Source: DASYLJ01 sp964404165 (GTDB taxonomy: Bacteria > Desulfobacterota > Binatia > DP-6). Taken from it: 64,000 nucleotides of DNA. The first letter of the stretch is position 1; each line of letters opens with the position of its first letter. The translations under genes and the position numbers were made by a program. The notes beneath the pieces are model-generated. The model was given only the letters and a program-made list of their open reading frames with translations. It had not been told where the DNA came from and made no database searches. Of the stretch, positions 54,923 through 63,849 are shown piece after piece. The stretch is from NCBI GenBank assembly GCA_964404165.1, contig CAYOIZ010000019.1, forward strand, positions 30,167-94,166, written 5' to 3'.

Positions 54923-55012
54923 GGGCCCTGCATTTCACTCGTGGTCGACTGGGCACGCACGTTGCACCTGTCCCACCGTGGAAGTCGTGCAGGTGGAATC
55001 CGGCACAATGCT

Positions 55013-55042
55013 TTGACAACCCCGGTGGGCGAAGCGCATACT
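55013..55042 (+). promoter_or_regulatory. Sigma-70-type promoter of the pil-aro operon
   Basis: TTGACA (55013-55018) and CATACT (55037-55042) with an 18-bp spacer lie about 85 bp before the pilM start. The -35 is consensus and the -10 matches 4 of 6 positions. It lies after the 54877-54922 hairpin, so the operon has a leader of about 80 nt. Confidence 0.65.
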
Positions 55043-55128
55043 GCGCGCGCTTTCGGCCCCGGTAACGCAGAACGTAGGCTGACGCTCCCAGGGGGAGCGG
55101 GTGGGGAGTGGATGATGAGGAGGAAGCC

Positions 55129-56250
55129 GTGGCGCCGTCGTTGGGCGTGAAGCCGGCCTCGCTGTTCGGCCGCATCCTGGGGGCCAAGCTCCCGAATCCG
55201 TTCCGACGCCAGGAAGGTTTCCTGGTACTGGACATCGGCTCGAGCAGCGTCAAACTCGCCGAAGTCCATCACGGACCGAGCGGCCCGCGCCTGTCGGCGC
55301 TGGCCATGAGTCCGCTGCCACCAACGGTGATCCAGTCCAACGTCATCCAGGACGAGACGCCGGTGGTCGACGCCATCCGTGATCTGATCAGTCAGACCGG
55401 TGTGCAGTCGAAGCAGGTCATCACCGCGGTGCCCGGCCCGGCCGTCATCGTGAAGAAGGTGATCCTGCCGGCGCAGCCCGGAGCCAACGTCGACACCGCG
55501 GTGTTCGCCGAGGCCTCGCAGCTGGTCCCCGACTCGCTCGACAACGTCAACCTCGATTACCAGGTGATCGACTGGATCGAGTCGGGCAACAAGATGGAGG
55601 TGCTGGTCGTCGCGGTGAAGAAGGAGATCATCAACTCCTACACCAACGCGATCCGCGCCGCCGGGCTCGAGCCGGTCGTCTGCGACGTCGACTACTTCGC
55701 GCTCGAGAACATGTACGAGCTCAACTACGACCAGCCCGACAGCGGCGGGCCGGTGGCGCTGGTGAACATCGGCGCGCGCTATTCCTCGATCAACATCCTG
55801 AAGGAGGGGCGCTCCACCTTCACCGGCGACGTGCCGGTGGGCGGGGTCGAGTTCAACGACGCGCTCATCCGTCAGCTCGGGGTCTCACCCGAGGACGCCG
55901 ACGCGCTGAAGCGCGGCAAGGCGGCGGGCGGCGTCGATCTGCTGACGGCCGAACCCGTCATCGGATCCGTCACCGAGTTCATCGTCGAGGAGATCCAGCG
56001 GGCGCTCAGCTTCTTCTGGACCGCCGCCACCGACGAGCCGCTCGGTGCGGTCGTCCTGTCGGGCGGCCCGGCGCGCATGCCGGGGCTGTCGTCGCAGCTG
56101 AAGGATCGTCTCGAGTGCAACGTCGAGGTCGCCGATCCATTCCGCCGTCTCACCATCGACGGGCGGGTCGATCGCGACCTCATCGAGCAGTGCGGTCCGG
56201 CCCTCGCCGTCGCGGTCGGGTTGGCCACACGCCGACCGGGGGACAAATGA
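55129..56250 (+). CDS. pilM: Type IV pilus assembly ATPase-like protein PilM
   Basis: A 373-residue actin-like protein. The start GTG 55129 is preceded by a strong ribosome-binding site (GAGGAGG, 6-nt spacing); the upstream in-frame GTG 55108 is less likely. Conserved parts are GFLVLDIGSSSVKLAEV (phosphate 1 loop), VVVAVKKEIINSYTNAI, VALVNIGARYSSINIL and VLSGGPARMPGLSSQL. PilM binds PilN inside the inner membrane and links the pilus motors to the alignment complex. pilN overlaps its stop (ATGA). Confidence 0.96.
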   Translation: MAPSLGVKPASLFGRILGAKLPNPFRRQEGFLVLDIGSSSVKLAEVHHGPSGPRLSALAMSPLPPTVIQSNVIQDETPVVDAIRDLISQTGVQSKQVITAVPGPAVIVKKVILPAQPGANVDTAVFAEASQLVPDSLDNVNLDYQVIDWIESGNKMEVLVVAVKKEIINSYTNAIRAAGLEPVVCDVDYFALENMYELNYDQPDSGGPVALVNIGARYSSINILKEGRSTFTGDVPVGGVEFNDALIRQLGVSPEDADALKRGKAAGGVDLLTAEPVIGSVTEFIVEEIQRALSFFWTAATDEPLGAVVLSGGPARMPGLSSQLKDRLECNVEVADPFRRLTIDGRVDRDLIEQCGPALAVAVGLATRRPGDK

Positions 56251-56873
56251 TTCGCGTCAACCTCCTGCCGACCGAAGACGCCCAGCGCGCCGCCGGCCAG
56301 CGCCAGGAGCTGGCCGTCGGCAGCCTCGTCGTCGCCCTGGCGGTGTTGCTGCTGGTGCTGGCTCACGGCTGGCAGCAGCTGCAGATCGTCAACGTCGATC
56401 GCAAGCTCGCGGCCACCAACAAGGGCATCGAGGCCATCCAGGGCTCGTACGTCGAGATCAGCCGCATGGAGCAGCAGAAGGCCGAGCTCAAGGAGAAGCT
56501 GCAGGTCATCTCCGAGCTCGAGGCCCGCAGCAGCGGCCCCGTCCGCGTGCTGGCCGACGTCTCCGCCGCCACGCCCGACCGGCTCTGGCTCACCGACTTC
56601 GCCGAGTCGAACGGCAAGATCACGCTCACCGGCTTCGGCGTCGACGAGCAGACGGTCGCCGAGTTCCTGCGCCGCCTGAGCGCGTCGCCCTACTTCAAGA
56701 GCGTCGACCTCGACGAGACCAGCGAAGACGAGAAGAGCGGCCTCAAGGACAAGAAGTTCGTCATCTCGGGCCAGGTGAACTACCTGGGCGCGCAGGCGCC
56801 CGCGAAGACGGCGGAGGCGCCGGCGCCCGCGAAGGCGAAGACCGTCGCCGCCAAGACGGGAGCGGGCCGATGA
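56247..56873 (+). CDS. pilN: Type IV pilus inner-membrane protein PilN
   Basis: A 208-residue protein with the PilM-binding N-terminal peptide MIRVNLLPTEDAQRAAG, one membrane helix (about 25-45), a coiled coil and a C-terminal ferredoxin-like domain (WLTDFAESNGKITLTGFG, then RRLSASPYFKSVDL). The tail is Ala/Pro/Lys-rich. It forms the alignment complex with PilO, PilM and PilP. The start overlaps the pilM stop and pilO overlaps its own stop (ATGA), so the three are translationally coupled. Confidence 0.95.
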   Translation: MIRVNLLPTEDAQRAAGQRQELAVGSLVVALAVLLLVLAHGWQQLQIVNVDRKLAATNKGIEAIQGSYVEISRMEQQKAELKEKLQVISELEARSSGPVRVLADVSAATPDRLWLTDFAESNGKITLTGFGVDEQTVAEFLRRLSASPYFKSVDLDETSEDEKSGLKDKKFVISGQVNYLGAQAPAKTAEAPAPAKAKTVAAKTGAGR

Positions 56874-57544
56874 TCCTCGGAGTGCTCGACGATCTGCGTG
56901 AGCGACCGCCGCTGCAGAAGCTCGGCGCGCTGATCTTCCTGGTGGCGGTCGTCGTCATCCTCGATTGGCAGTACGTCTACGGTCCGCGTGCCGACACGCT
57001 CGCCGAGACGCGCTCGCTGCTCCAGCAGCGCGAAGAAGAACTCAAGACCAAGAGCGAGAAGGCCGATGCCCGCGCCGACGCCGAGAAGGAGCTGAAGGAG
57101 CTCACGGCGGAGCTGAAGCGTGCCGAGGCGCGCCTGCCCGACCAGCGCGAGATCGCGAACCTCCTCTCCAGCATCGCGTCCAGCGCCCGCGGGGTGGGGC
57201 TCGACATCACGCTCTTCCGGCAGCAGCCGGAGACGTATGCCGACTTCTACGCCAACGTGCCGGTCGAGATGAACATGCGCGGCACGTACCACGACGTCGC
57301 GATGTTTCTCGATCGCGTGAAGCGGCTCGACCGTATCGTCAACATCAGCGACATCAATCTGCAGAAGCCCACCATGCAGGGCGATCGCATGGTTCTCGAC
57401 GCGTCCTGCACCGCGACCACGTTCCGCTTCCTGCAGGAGGCCGAGCGCGAAAAGATCAACGCGGAGAAGGACGCCAAGAAGGGCAAAGACGGCAAGGACG
57501 GCAAGGCGGCGCCCACGAAGCGGCCGTCGAGGAGGGGGGCATGA
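56870..57544 (+). CDS. pilO: Type IV pilus inner-membrane protein PilO
   Basis: A 224-residue protein with one membrane helix (about 20-40, GALIFLVAVVVILDW), a long coiled coil (about 45-90) and a ferredoxin-like domain (SSARGVGLDITLFRQQ, then NMRGTYHDVAMFLDRVKRLD). It dimerises with PilN in the periplasm. The C-terminus is Lys-rich (EKDAKKGKDGKDGKAAPTK). Overlaps of 4 bp on both sides couple it to pilN and pilP. Length and layout are normal for the family. Confidence 0.95.
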   Translation: MILGVLDDLRERPPLQKLGALIFLVAVVVILDWQYVYGPRADTLAETRSLLQQREEELKTKSEKADARADAEKELKELTAELKRAEARLPDQREIANLLSSIASSARGVGLDITLFRQQPETYADFYANVPVEMNMRGTYHDVAMFLDRVKRLDRIVNISDINLQKPTMQGDRMVLDASCTATTFRFLQEAEREKINAEKDAKKGKDGKDGKAAPTKRPSRRGA

Positions 57545-58029
57545 GGCGGACCATCGTCCTCGCACTCTGCGTCGCCGCGATGGCGTCGCCCGCCTGGGCA
57601 GCGCCCGACGCGGCACCGCCCGCGGCACGCGCACCGAAGCCGGCGGCTCCGCCCGCCGAGGAGCCCGTCTACGAGGCGGTGGGTCGTCGCGATCCGTTCC
57701 GTCCGCCGCGCGCGGCGTCCGGTGTCGCCGACTCGCAGACGCCGTTGCAGCGATTCGAGATCGGCCAGCTCCGTCTGGTCGCGGTCATCTACAACACCCG
57801 GGAGCCACGGGCCGTCGTCGAGGACGACGCCGGGCTCGGGTACATCGTGAAGGTGGGAACGCCGATCGGCACGAACGGCGGGGCCGTGCGTGCGATCGAG
57901 AAGGGTCGGGTCCTCGTCCGCGAGGACGCCCAAGACTTCTACGGCGACAGTCAGGCATCCGAGGTGGTGCTCGAGCTCACCGGCGGCAACGTAGGCCGTC
58001 CGGCCGGGCGTGAGAGGGGGAGGCGATGA
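57541..58029 (+). CDS. pilP: Type IV pilus protein PilP
   Basis: A 162-residue periplasmic protein with a signal peptide (cleavage after PAWA); the lipobox Cys found in many PilP proteins is absent, so it may be soluble. A Pro/Ala-rich linker precedes the beta-domain with GRRDPFRPP and LQRFEIGQLRLVAVIYN, the family hallmark. It connects the PilN/PilO complex to the PilQ secretin. Its stop overlaps the pilQ start by 4 bp. Confidence 0.92.
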   Translation: MRRTIVLALCVAAMASPAWAAPDAAPPAARAPKPAAPPAEEPVYEAVGRRDPFRPPRAASGVADSQTPLQRFEIGQLRLVAVIYNTREPRAVVEDDAGLGYIVKVGTPIGTNGGAVRAIEKGRVLVREDAQDFYGDSQASEVVLELTGGNVGRPAGRERGRR

Positions 58030-60134
58030 GGAGGTTCGGGCAGACTATCGGGGTGCTGGTGCTCGCGGTCGCGTGGGCGCCGATCCAGCCCGTGTTGGCA
58101 GAGGACGGCACCGACGTCGTCATCGACACCGAAGCGGCCATCGAGACACCGATCGACGCACCGATCGAGGAACCACCGGCCGCGGCGCCGGTCGACATCG
58201 TGGCGGAGACGCCGGCTTCCCCCTGGCTGTCGGTGCGTGACGTGCGCGTCGAGCCGGTTGGCGCCGGCAAGCGCGTCGTCGTCCAGCTCAGCCGCGCGCC
58301 CGAGAGCGTGCGCCAGTTCTCGCTGCCCAATCCCCCGCGGTTGGTCATCGACGTCGCCGGCCCGGTGAAGGGTGGCGATTCGCGCGAGGCACGGTTCGCC
58401 GTCGACGACGCGGTCGTCTCCGGCGTACGCGCGGCCCGCTTCAAGGGTCGTCTCCGCGTCGTGCTCGACCTGCGCGACCAGGCCACCGTCCTCGCGGTCC
58501 GTCCCGAGGGTGACGGCGTCGTCGCCGAGTTCGGCGAGGCGACGGCCGCCATCGAGGCGCCGCCCGTCCCCGAGCGCGCGGAGAAGGTCGCGCGGGTCGC
58601 GGCCCCCGTCGCCGATCCGGTGCGCGACGAGGTGCCGCTGCTCCTCGCCGCGGCGAAGGCCATCGAGCCGGTGCCCACGACGCCCCGTCCCGCGCCCCAG
58701 ACGCGCATGCGTCGCGATCTCCTCGGCAACGAGACCACCTTCAACGGCCAGCGCATCTCGCTCGATTTCAAGGACGCCGACATCCAGAACGTGCTCCGCG
58801 TGCTGGCCGACGTCAGCAACATGAACATCATCGCGACCGACGACGTGAAGGGGAAGATCACCTTGCACCTCACCGAGGTGCCGTGGGATCAGGCCCTCGA
58901 TCTCGTGCTGCGCACGAACCGCCTCGAGGCCACGGAAGAGGGCAACGTGATGCGCATCTCGACGATCGGCCGTCTGAAGGACGAGCGCGAGGCGCTCCGC
59001 GCCGCCGTCGACGCCGAGCGCGAGCTCGAGCCGCTCCGCATCGCATACCAGCGCGTCAACTACGCCCGCGCCGACGAGGCGCTCATCGACAAGGTGAAGG
59101 GCGTGCTGAGCGACCGCGGCAGCGTCACGTTCGACGATCGCACCAACACCATCATCGTGCGCGACATCCAGCGCGGCATCGTCGACGCCGAGCAGTTGAT
59201 CCACGAGCTCGACGTCCAGAGCCCGCAGGTCCTCATCGAAGCGAACATCGTCGAGGCCACCGAGGACTTCGGTCGCGGCCTCGGCGTGCAGTGGGGCTAC
59301 AGCTACAACGGCGGTCCCACCACCGGCACGCCCACCGGGTCGAACTTCCCGGGCACCGTCGGCATCGGCGGCTCGGGCGTGGGCTCCGGCTCGGCGCCGC
59401 CGCCGAGCGGCTCGGGCGCGCCTGCGGGTCGCGTCCCGTTCATCGCCGACTTCCCGGTGCCGTCGAACTTCGGCTCCGGCTTCGGCCCGGGCGCGGGCTC
59501 GGCCCTCGACCTGGCGCTCGGCTCGCTCAACGGCTCGTCCACCCTCGCGGCTCGATTGACCGCGCTGGAGGAGGAGGGCAAGGGTAAGGTCATCAGCCGT
59601 CCCCGCGTCATCACGATGAACAACGTGGCGGCGACGATCCAGAGCCTGACGATCCTGCGCGTCAAGCTGCCGTCCACCGGTACCGTCATCAACACCGGCA
59701 CCGGCGGCGTGGCGGGCGGGTCGAGTACCGCGACGGAGAAGATCAACACCGGCATCACGCTGGTGGTCACCCCCCAGGTGTCCGCCGACGGATTCGTGCT
59801 CATGAACATCTACGCCAAGTCGTCGGTCCCGGACTTCAACCGCGCGGTCGACGGTATCCCGAACGAGATCAGCCGTGAGGCGAACTCGAACGTCCTCATC
59901 AAGGACGGCGAGACCGTCGTCCTGGGCGGCATCTTCCGGCACATCAGCGACGACCGTGAGTCGGGTCTGCCCTTCCTGCGCAACGTCCCGGGTCTCGGCT
60001 GGCTCTTCAAGCGCACGCTCGACTCGAAGCGGCAGGAAGAGCTGCTGGTGTTCCTCACGCCCAAGGTCGTCGAGACCGGCACCGTCGCGCTGCCGCCGGC
60101 CGAGCGCCTGTGGGAGCAGCGGAGGGGCGGCTGA
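58026..60134 (+). CDS. pilQ: Type IV pilus secretin PilQ
   Basis: A 702-residue outer-membrane secretin. After a signal peptide (residues 1-24) come an acidic/Pro region, an AMIN domain (about 65-165, VEPVGAGKRVVVQLSRAPES), an STN/N0 domain (ISLDFKDADIQNVLRVLADV), N1 (VNYARADEALIDKVKGVLSD) and the secretin channel (QVLIEANIVEATEDFGRGLG ... KVISRPRVITMNNVAAT). A Gly/Ser/Pro-rich insertion of about 70 residues sits within the channel domain. The end is FLRNVPGLGWLFKRT and LLVFLTPKVVE. The pilus passes through its ring. Confidence 0.96.
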   Translation: MRRFGQTIGVLVLAVAWAPIQPVLAEDGTDVVIDTEAAIETPIDAPIEEPPAAAPVDIVAETPASPWLSVRDVRVEPVGAGKRVVVQLSRAPESVRQFSLPNPPRLVIDVAGPVKGGDSREARFAVDDAVVSGVRAARFKGRLRVVLDLRDQATVLAVRPEGDGVVAEFGEATAAIEAPPVPERAEKVARVAAPVADPVRDEVPLLLAAAKAIEPVPTTPRPAPQTRMRRDLLGNETTFNGQRISLDFKDADIQNVLRVLADVSNMNIIATDDVKGKITLHLTEVPWDQALDLVLRTNRLEATEEGNVMRISTIGRLKDEREALRAAVDAERELEPLRIAYQRVNYARADEALIDKVKGVLSDRGSVTFDDRTNTIIVRDIQRGIVDAEQLIHELDVQSPQVLIEANIVEATEDFGRGLGVQWGYSYNGGPTTGTPTGSNFPGTVGIGGSGVGSGSAPPPSGSGAPAGRVPFIADFPVPSNFGSGFGPGAGSALDLALGSLNGSSTLAARLTALEEEGKGKVISRPRVITMNNVAATIQSLTILRVKLPSTGTVINTGTGGVAGGSSTATEKINTGITLVVTPQVSADGFVLMNIYAKSSVPDFNRAVDGIPNEISREANSNVLIKDGETVVLGGIFRHISDDRESGLPFLRNVPGLGWLFKRTLDSKRQEELLVFLTPKVVETGTVALPPAERLWEQRRGG

Positions 60135-60154
60135 CGCGTCCGCCTGCACGGTAG

Positions 60155-60664
60155 GTGGGACACATCATCCTCGCGGGGTTCATGGCAACGGGAAAGACAG
60201 AGGTCGGCCGCCGACTGGCGCAACGACTCGGATGCGAGTTCGTCGATACGGACGCGCTGGTCGAGGCCGACGCCGGGCGTACCGTGGCGGCGATCTTCGC
60301 CGACGAGGGTGAGGCCGGATTCCGTGCCCGCGAGCGGGCGGCGGTGGAGCGGGCCTGCGGCCTGCCCGACGCCGTCATCGCCATCGGCGGCGGCGCGCTG
60401 CTCGACGACGAGAATCGTCGACGGCTCACCGCGGCCGGTCCGGTGGTGTGCCTGACGGCATCGCCGGAAGAGATCCTGCGTCGCGTCGGGAGCGCGGCGA
60501 GTCGTCCGTTGCTGCGCGGGCGGGGCGACCGGCTCGCACGCATCCGCACGCTCATGGCCGAGCGTGCACCCGTCTACGCCATGGCGACGTACGCCGTAGA
60601 CACCACGGGGCTGTCCGTCGACCAGATCACCGACCGTGTGCGGTCGCTCGTGGCGGAACGGTGA
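60155..60664 (+). CDS. aroK: Shikimate kinase
   Basis: A 169-residue kinase from GTG 60155, 20 bp after pilQ. Walker A is FMATGKTEVGRRLA, the shikimate-binding Asp is in EFVDTDALVEADAG and the GGGALL turn follows. The lid Arg region is RPLLRGRG. It phosphorylates shikimate with ATP in the cytoplasm. The pilQ-aroK-aroB linkage is conserved in many proteobacteria. Length is normal and all key residues are present. Confidence 0.95.
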   Translation: MGHIILAGFMATGKTEVGRRLAQRLGCEFVDTDALVEADAGRTVAAIFADEGEAGFRARERAAVERACGLPDAVIAIGGGALLDDENRRRLTAAGPVVCLTASPEEILRRVGSAASRPLLRGRGDRLARIRTLMAERAPVYAMATYAVDTTGLSVDQITDRVRSLVAER

Positions 60665-60695
60665 CGGTGGAATGCACACGGGGGCGGCGGTGGTG

Positions 60696-61787
60696 ATGGA
60701 GGCGGAACGACGGATCGACGAGGTGGTCGTCGCCCTCGGCGAGCGCTCGTATCCGATCGTCGTCGGGGAGGGCGTGCTGACCGAGATCGGCCCGCGGCTC
60801 GCCGGCCTCGGCTTCCGCGGACGCTGTGCCGTCGTGACCGGCGAGCACGTCGCCACGCTCTACCTCGAGCCGGTGCTGGCGTCGCTGCGTGCGGCGGGCT
60901 TCGATCCGCTCGTCATCCAGATCCCCGACGGCGAGGAGCACAAGAATCTCGCCTGGCTGGCGCTGATCTACGATCGGCTGCTCGAGGCGGGGATCGAGCG
61001 CAAGACGCCGCTCGTGGCGCTCGGCGGCGGCGTCATCGGGGATCTCACCGGCTTCGCCGCGGCCACGCTGCTGCGCGGGCTGCCGGTGGTGCAGGTGCCC
61101 ACCACGTTGCTGGCGATGGTCGATGCCGCGATCGGCGGCAAGACCGCCGTCAACCACGCCGTCGGCAAGAACCTGATCGGTGCCTTCCACCAGCCGCGCC
61201 TCGTGCTCGCCGACACCGCCGTGCTGCGCACGCTGCCGCGTCGCGAGCTGCTCGCGGGGCTGGCGGAGGTCATCAAGTACGGCGTCATCCGCGACGCCGA
61301 CATGTTCGCCGACATCGAGGCCCATCTCGACGACGTGCTGGCGCTCGACGCCGACGCGCTCGCGCGGGTGATCGGCGCCTCGTGCCGGCACAAGGCCGAG
61401 GTGGTCGCGCGCGACGAGCGCGAAGAAGGTACCGAGCGGGCCACGCTCAACTACGGTCACACCGTCGGGCACGCCGTCGAGATGCTCACCGAGTATCGAC
61501 GGCTGCTGCACGGTGAGGCGGTGGCCATCGGGATGGTGGCGGCGGCGCGCGTATCGCACGGGCTCGGCCTGTGTGACGCGTCGGTCGTCACGCGCATCGA
61601 AGGAGTGCTGCGTCGGGCGGGGCTGCCCACCAGCATTCCGGACGATCTGGAGCGACCCGCGCTGGCGCTGGCGATGCGCAGCGACAAGAAGTCGGCCGGC
61701 GGGAAGATTCGCTTCGTGGCGGTGGAGGCGATCGGTCGGGTCCGACTGGTCGAGCTCGTGGGGACGGAGATCGCGAACCATTTCTGA
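60696..61787 (+). CDS. aroB: 3-dehydroquinate synthase
   Basis: A 363-residue enzyme from ATG 60696 (an in-frame ATG at 60672 adds 8 residues). It converts DAHP to 3-dehydroquinate with NAD and a divalent metal. Conserved parts are GGGVIGDLTGFAAATLLRGL, VPTTLLAMVDAAIGGKTAVN, LAGLAEVIKYGVI and LNYGHTVGHAVE (metal His), with DKKSAGGKIRFV at the C-terminus. It is the last gene of the pil-aro operon, 31 bp after aroK. Confidence 0.96.
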   Translation: MEAERRIDEVVVALGERSYPIVVGEGVLTEIGPRLAGLGFRGRCAVVTGEHVATLYLEPVLASLRAAGFDPLVIQIPDGEEHKNLAWLALIYDRLLEAGIERKTPLVALGGGVIGDLTGFAAATLLRGLPVVQVPTTLLAMVDAAIGGKTAVNHAVGKNLIGAFHQPRLVLADTAVLRTLPRRELLAGLAEVIKYGVIRDADMFADIEAHLDDVLALDADALARVIGASCRHKAEVVARDEREEGTERATLNYGHTVGHAVEMLTEYRRLLHGEAVAIGMVAAARVSHGLGLCDASVVTRIEGVLRRAGLPTSIPDDLERPALALAMRSDKKSAGGKIRFVAVEAIGRVRLVELVGTEIANHF

Positions 61788-61827
61788 CGCGTGCAGGCGT
61801 CAGGATCGAGGGGCGGGGAGGAGTATC

Positions 61828-62709
61828 ATGCGGAAAAAGAGGAGGGGGTCGATCCTGGTTGGGGTCCTGGCCTCGATGATGATGGCCGGGGTCGTGCCCG
61901 CTGCGGCGGACGATTCGCTCGTGTTCCGGGCGCTCGGCTTCTATCAGGGCGAGGCCGACATCTCGGAAGGATCGATCACGTGCGAGGTGCCGAACATCCA
62001 GGCCGCCTTCGTGGACAACGGATTCAGCATGGGGATGTGGAACAGCTTCGGTACGCCGACGATGTCCTTCCCCGACATCAACAATCCGTTCGGGAACCCG
62101 TGCGGTGGCTGGATCCAGCTGCGGAACGCGATGCTGGTGAACGGCATCAACCTCACCCGCGTGGAGCTGAAGCTCCGTATCTCCGGGGCGGGTCGATTCA
62201 AGAACCAGGTGCCCACCCGCAAGGGCTTCCCGCTCGCCTGCCGCGAGTTCAGCAAGGTGAAGTTCTATACCGGGGCCCGGCTCGATCCCGTCGACAGCGA
62301 CACCACCGTCTCCAACAGCGGGGCGCCGAACGTGGCGTTCGTGCAGCTGGTGCCGATGATCTCGCCGCAGCTCGTGAACTGCCTGCGCGGGCAGTACACG
62401 TCGCTCTCGACCGACGAGCTGTCGTCGCTGCCGCTGATCATCCGGGCCAAGGCGGTCGGTCGGGCCGACGACGGCTCGTCGTACGTGACGAACACCATCC
62501 AGTACACGTTGACGCTCCGCCACGTCTGCGGTAACGGACGCCTCGACGACGGCGAGGAATGCGACCCGAACGCTCCCAACACGTGCTTCCTGGGCACCTG
62601 CCAAGACGGCGAGTGCGGCGACAGCGGCTTCCCCTGCTTCGCCGACGCGGATTGCATCGGAACGTGCGCCCCGGCGGGCGATCCGTTCGAATGCGGATGC
62701 GTCTTCTAG
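61828..62709 (+). CDS. Secreted protein with Myxococcus-type Cys-rich repeat
   Basis: A 293-residue product from ATG 61828 (GGGGAGGAG upstream) with a signal peptide (cleavage near PAAADD). A beta-rich domain of about 210 residues (with GRFKNQVPTRKGFPLAC and NCLRGQYTSLS) is followed by a C-terminal Cys-rich motif: RHVCGNGRLDDGEECDPN, then TCFLGTCQDGECG and a final ECGCVF. CGNG...GEECD is the DUF4215/Myxococcus cysteine-rich repeat, found on secreted proteins of deltaproteobacteria. Its last 19 bp overlap the next gene. Function unknown. Confidence 0.78.
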   Translation: MRKKRRGSILVGVLASMMMAGVVPAAADDSLVFRALGFYQGEADISEGSITCEVPNIQAAFVDNGFSMGMWNSFGTPTMSFPDINNPFGNPCGGWIQLRNAMLVNGINLTRVELKLRISGAGRFKNQVPTRKGFPLACREFSKVKFYTGARLDPVDSDTTVSNSGAPNVAFVQLVPMISPQLVNCLRGQYTSLSTDELSSLPLIIRAKAVGRADDGSSYVTNTIQYTLTLRHVCGNGRLDDGEECDPNAPNTCFLGTCQDGECGDSGFPCFADADCIGTCAPAGDPFECGCVF

Positions 62710-63686
62710 CCGGAGCGTTCGTGCTGCTCGGCGCGGTCCTCGGGGCCGCGCCGCGAGCCGGGGCGGCCGACGCGGCGCCCCGGCTGGTGATCGACAAGCC
62801 CGTCTACGACTTCGGCACCGTCGAGCAGGGCACCCGGGTGGAGCACGCCTTCAAGATCCGCAACGACGGCTCCGCCTCGCTGCAGGTGTCGAAGGTCGAC
62901 AGCTCCTGCGGCTGCACGGCCGGCGTCTCGGCCGACGGCTTCGTCGGACCGGGCCGCGACACCTGGGTCACGGTGACGTTCGACACCAGTCGGATCTCCG
63001 GCCGGACCAGCAAGACCGTCATTTTGCACAGCAACGACCCGACGGTCCCGGAAGCGGCGCTCTCGCTCACGGGTCAGGTCGTCACCGACGTGGTGGTGAA
63101 CCCCACGCCGCTCTACCTCGGCCGCATCCGTCGTGGCGAGACGATCCGTCGCGAGCTCGTGATCTCGGCCGGACGTCCGGGTGCTCCGCACAACGTCATC
63201 GACGTCGAAACCGAGACCCCCGTCGTGCGCGCCTACGTCGAGCCTGGCGAGACGGCCGACCAGCAGCGGGTCGTGGTGGAGATCACGCCGAACCTCCCGC
63301 TCGGTCGCTTCACCGACGAGCTGCGCGTCCGCACCACGAGCCCGCGTCAGCCCATCGTGATCATCCCGGTCTTCGGCAGCGTGGAGAGCGACCTCGCGGC
63401 CCTTCCGCCGCAGGTCACCTTCGACCTCGCGCGCGACGAGGCGCACGACGTCCAGGTGAGCAATCGCAGCGGCCACCCTGTGGCCGTCACGCACGTCACC
63501 GCAACGCCGCCGATCGCGTATGACCTGACGACCGTGAAAGCCGGCCTCGAATGGCTGCTGAGGCTGCGCCTCACCTCGCGTCCCCCCGACGACTGGAAGG
63601 AGGGCGCCGTCGAGCTGTTCACCGACCACCCCGTAGAGGACCGAGTCGTCGTCCCCGTGTTCGCGATCGACCGCTCGCGTAGCTGA
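62691..63686 (+). CDS. Secreted DUF1573-domain protein
   Basis: A 331-residue product from ATG 62691 (62697 is an alternative), overlapping the preceding gene by 19 bp. After a signal peptide, residues 35-130 form a DUF1573 (Ig-like, ASPM/SPD-2/Hydin-related) domain: PVYDFGTVEQGTRVEHAFKI, then SSCGCTAGVS, with the typical CGC. Two more Ig-like modules follow (VVNPTPLYLGRIRRGETIRR; PPQVTFDLARDEAHDVQVSN). It is probably exported and structural; function unknown. A long hairpin repeat begins 11 bp after its stop. Confidence 0.85.
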   Translation: MRMRLLAGAFVLLGAVLGAAPRAGAADAAPRLVIDKPVYDFGTVEQGTRVEHAFKIRNDGSASLQVSKVDSSCGCTAGVSADGFVGPGRDTWVTVTFDTSRISGRTSKTVILHSNDPTVPEAALSLTGQVVTDVVVNPTPLYLGRIRRGETIRRELVISAGRPGAPHNVIDVETETPVVRAYVEPGETADQQRVVVEITPNLPLGRFTDELRVRTTSPRQPIVIIPVFGSVESDLAALPPQVTFDLARDEAHDVQVSNRSGHPVAVTHVTATPPIAYDLTTVKAGLEWLLRLRLTSRPPDDWKEGAVELFTDHPVEDRVVVPVFAIDRSRS

Positions 63687-63697
63687 GCAGTTCGGCC

Positions 63698-63849
63698 GTG
63701 GTGGCGGCGGGGCGCGCGTGGCGCGGCGGGTGCCGCCGGCTGCGCGCGGAGTTCGCACGGCACCCCCCGCCCCATTTCCCCTCCGCGCGTGCTCTCAACG
63801 CGCTCGCTCGGCGGCACCCGCCGCGCCACGCGCACCCCGCCGCCACCAC
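63698..63849 (+). repeat. Long-hairpin dispersed repeat, copy C
   Basis: 41-bp arms (63698-63738 and 63809-63849) pair with a single transition mismatch around a 70-nt core (63739-63808). The core reads GCTGCGCGCGGAGTTCGCAC at its start and GCTCTCAACGCGCTCGCT at its end, almost identical to copies A and B. The arms (GTGGTGGCGGCGGGG at the outer end) are unique to this copy. It lies 11 bp after the DUF1573 gene's stop codon. Confidence 0.92.
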
